The notes under the pieces are model-generated. The model searched no databases. It worked only from the letters and a program-made list of their open reading frames with translations, and was not told the origin of the DNA. Position numbers and translations under genes: made by a program. Shown here piece by piece: positions 63,266-64,000 of a stretch of 64,000 nt of DNA. Source of the DNA: Brevundimonas bullata (GTDB lineage Bacteria > Pseudomonadota > Alphaproteobacteria > Caulobacterales > Caulobacteraceae); the NCBI RefSeq assembly GCF_014207965.1, contig NZ_JACHLM010000004.1, positions 281,398 to 345,397 of the forward strand, given 5' to 3'. Position 1 is the stretch's first letter, and the number at the start of each line of letters is the position of its first letter.

Positions 63266-63661
63266 ATGATGCTCTTTGCGGTCGCACAAACCTTCTCCAT
63301 AGGCGTCGGCGTCTGGCTGGTCGCCCTGGGCCTGTTCATGATCGCCGCTCCGCGCCTCGAACTCGAAGCCTTGGCGCGACTGGGCGGCGACAACCTCATC
63401 CATTTCGGCGAGATGGCTCTGAGAGCCCTCGCAGGGACCGCCCTGGTGTTGGCCGCACCCGTGTCGAAATTTCCGGAGATCATCTCGCCCATCGGTTGGT
63501 TTTTGATCCTTTCAGCCGCCGCTATCGCAGTGCTGCCTCGGCGATGGCACGCGGCCTATTCCGTCTGGTGGGCGCGACGTATTCCCGCGGGCGCAGTCAG
63601 CCTCATCGCACCCGCGTCTGTCCTGGGAGGCGTCATCCTGATCTGGGCCATGCTCGGCTAG
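63266..63661 (+). CDS. Small four-helix membrane protein
   Basis: A 131-residue integral membrane protein with four hydrophobic segments (FSIGVGVWLVALGLFMIAA, ALRALAGTALVLAAPV, PIGWFLILSAAAIAVLP, IPAGAVSLIAPASVLGGVIL). Layout and length resemble unnamed DoxX-sized or DUF-type membrane proteins. No motif allows a function. GGAGG lies just upstream of the ATG pair at 63266/63269. Confidence 0.65.
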   Translation: MMLFAVAQTFSIGVGVWLVALGLFMIAAPRLELEALARLGGDNLIHFGEMALRALAGTALVLAAPVSKFPEIISPIGWFLILSAAAIAVLPRRWHAAYSVWWARRIPAGAVSLIAPASVLGGVILIWAMLG

Positions 63662-63692
63662 GTCCTCCTGCCCTTCATTGAAGGTTTCCCTT

Positions 63693-63710
63693 GATTGCGC
63701 TCGCGCAATC
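63693..63710. other. Short perfect hairpin GATTGCGC-TC-GCGCAATC
   Basis: An eight-base perfect stem with a two-base loop in the gap after the small membrane protein. No U-run follows, so it is not a standard terminator. It may mark the edge of the adjoining mobile element or be an operator. Confidence 0.35.
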
Positions 63711-63821
63711 GGCCGCGCCTCCAGCAGCAGAGGCCACTGCCGGACAGGCCCTGGCGCCCCGACCCTTCGCCATCCGGCAGCCGATTCCGTCGCCCACGCA
63801 GTCCACCATAACGACCTTGAC

Positions 63822-64000
63822 GTGACCCGCTGAAACTCCTCCAGGAATAGCTAGAGTCCGCCCTAACGAAGGACGGACAGAATGAAACGATCAAGGTTCA
63901 CGGAAGAGCAGATCATCGGGATTCTGCGGGAGCAGGAGGCCGGTGTGACGACGGCGGAGGTGTGTCGGCGTCACGGGGTCAGCTCGGCGACCTTTTACAA
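63822..64000 (+). mobile_element. IS3-family insertion sequence, left end (runs off the window)
   Basis: The first transposase frame begins at 63882. The element's left terminal inverted repeat is probably TGACCCGCTGAAACTCC from 63822, judged by the TGA-start typical of this family and the 60-base distance to orfA. The right end is outside the window. Confidence 0.6.
63882..64000 (+). CDS. IS3-family transposase OrfA (partial)
   Basis: The first 39 codons of OrfA are present: KRSRFTEEQIIGILREQEAG and TTAEVCRRHGVSSATFYK, the HTH that opens IS3 (IS407/IS51-type) transposases. The DNA start has a purine-rich AAGGACGGACAGA ribosome region. The gene and the following orfB continue beyond the window. 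Confidence 0.85.
   Translation, partial: MKRSRFTEEQIIGILREQEAGVTTAEVCRRHGVSSATFY

Noticed and set aside
1..64000. CRISPR array, tRNA or rRNA genes
   Set aside because: No regular short direct repeats with spacers and no cloverleaf or rRNA signature was seen anywhere in the window.

Overview
The window is 64 kb of high-GC bacterial chromosome. Gene content and protein style suggest an alphaproteobacterium of the Caulobacterales, most likely Brevundimonas or a close relative: split gcvPA/gcvPB, a separate ATP synthase Fo operon with both b and b' subunits, a DUF3035 lipoprotein next to lspA, the dgt/SPOR/nagZ/scpA/scpB order, and a carboxyspermidine route to polyamines. The genus is an inference; no rRNA or tRNA gene is present to confirm it.

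Positions 1-43.8 kb are ordinary core genome. Left to right: the 5' end of ileS; a lipoprotein; polyamine genes (carboxyspermidine dehydrogenase and nspC); ribF, a MaoC hydratase, a HAD phosphatase, lspA, a BAM-type lipoprotein, ispH and argS; an adenine deaminase and fbp; the glycine cleavage operon gcvT-gcvH-gcvPA-gcvPB behind a tandem glycine riboswitch; the ATP synthase Fo operon; the scpB/scpA/nagZ/SPOR/dgt cluster with divergent erpA; then thrC, thrB and hom. Homoserine made by Hom has two fates, and the genes for both leave one intergenic region in opposite directions. Leftward, hom-thrB lies behind a Thr-rich leader peptide and a terminator (a transcription attenuator). Rightward, metX-metB lies behind a SAM-I (S-box) riboswitch. 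A chemotaxis receptor, a TauE/SafE permease and dusA follow.

Positions 43.8-51.1 kb are accessory DNA. A tyrosine integrase sits directly at the 5' end of dusA, a known island insertion point. Behind it are a decayed transposase, a three-gene secreted cassette (exported protein, matrixin-type metalloprotease, lipoprotein), a frameshifted HEPN fragment, and three small XRE regulators. Two of the XRE genes carry the same 18-bp near-palindrome exactly 33 bp before their start codons. An ECF sigma factor and its FecR partner follow, but FecR is cut off near 51,096, where it meets a sodium:solute symporter that is also cut off. This looks like a rearrangement scar.

Positions 52.4-63.7 kb look like an osmotic and ion-stress block. 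A MarR regulator is divergent from the trio that makes and processes the osmolyte N-acetylglutaminylglutamine amide (asnO, ngg, M42 peptidase). SulP, NhaA (apparently without a proper 5' end) and SLC13 transporters follow. The window ends inside an IS3-family element.

Several families of long inverted repeats (about 90-260 bp) lie in the gaps between genes. One copy is inserted inside another at 12.5-12.8 kb.
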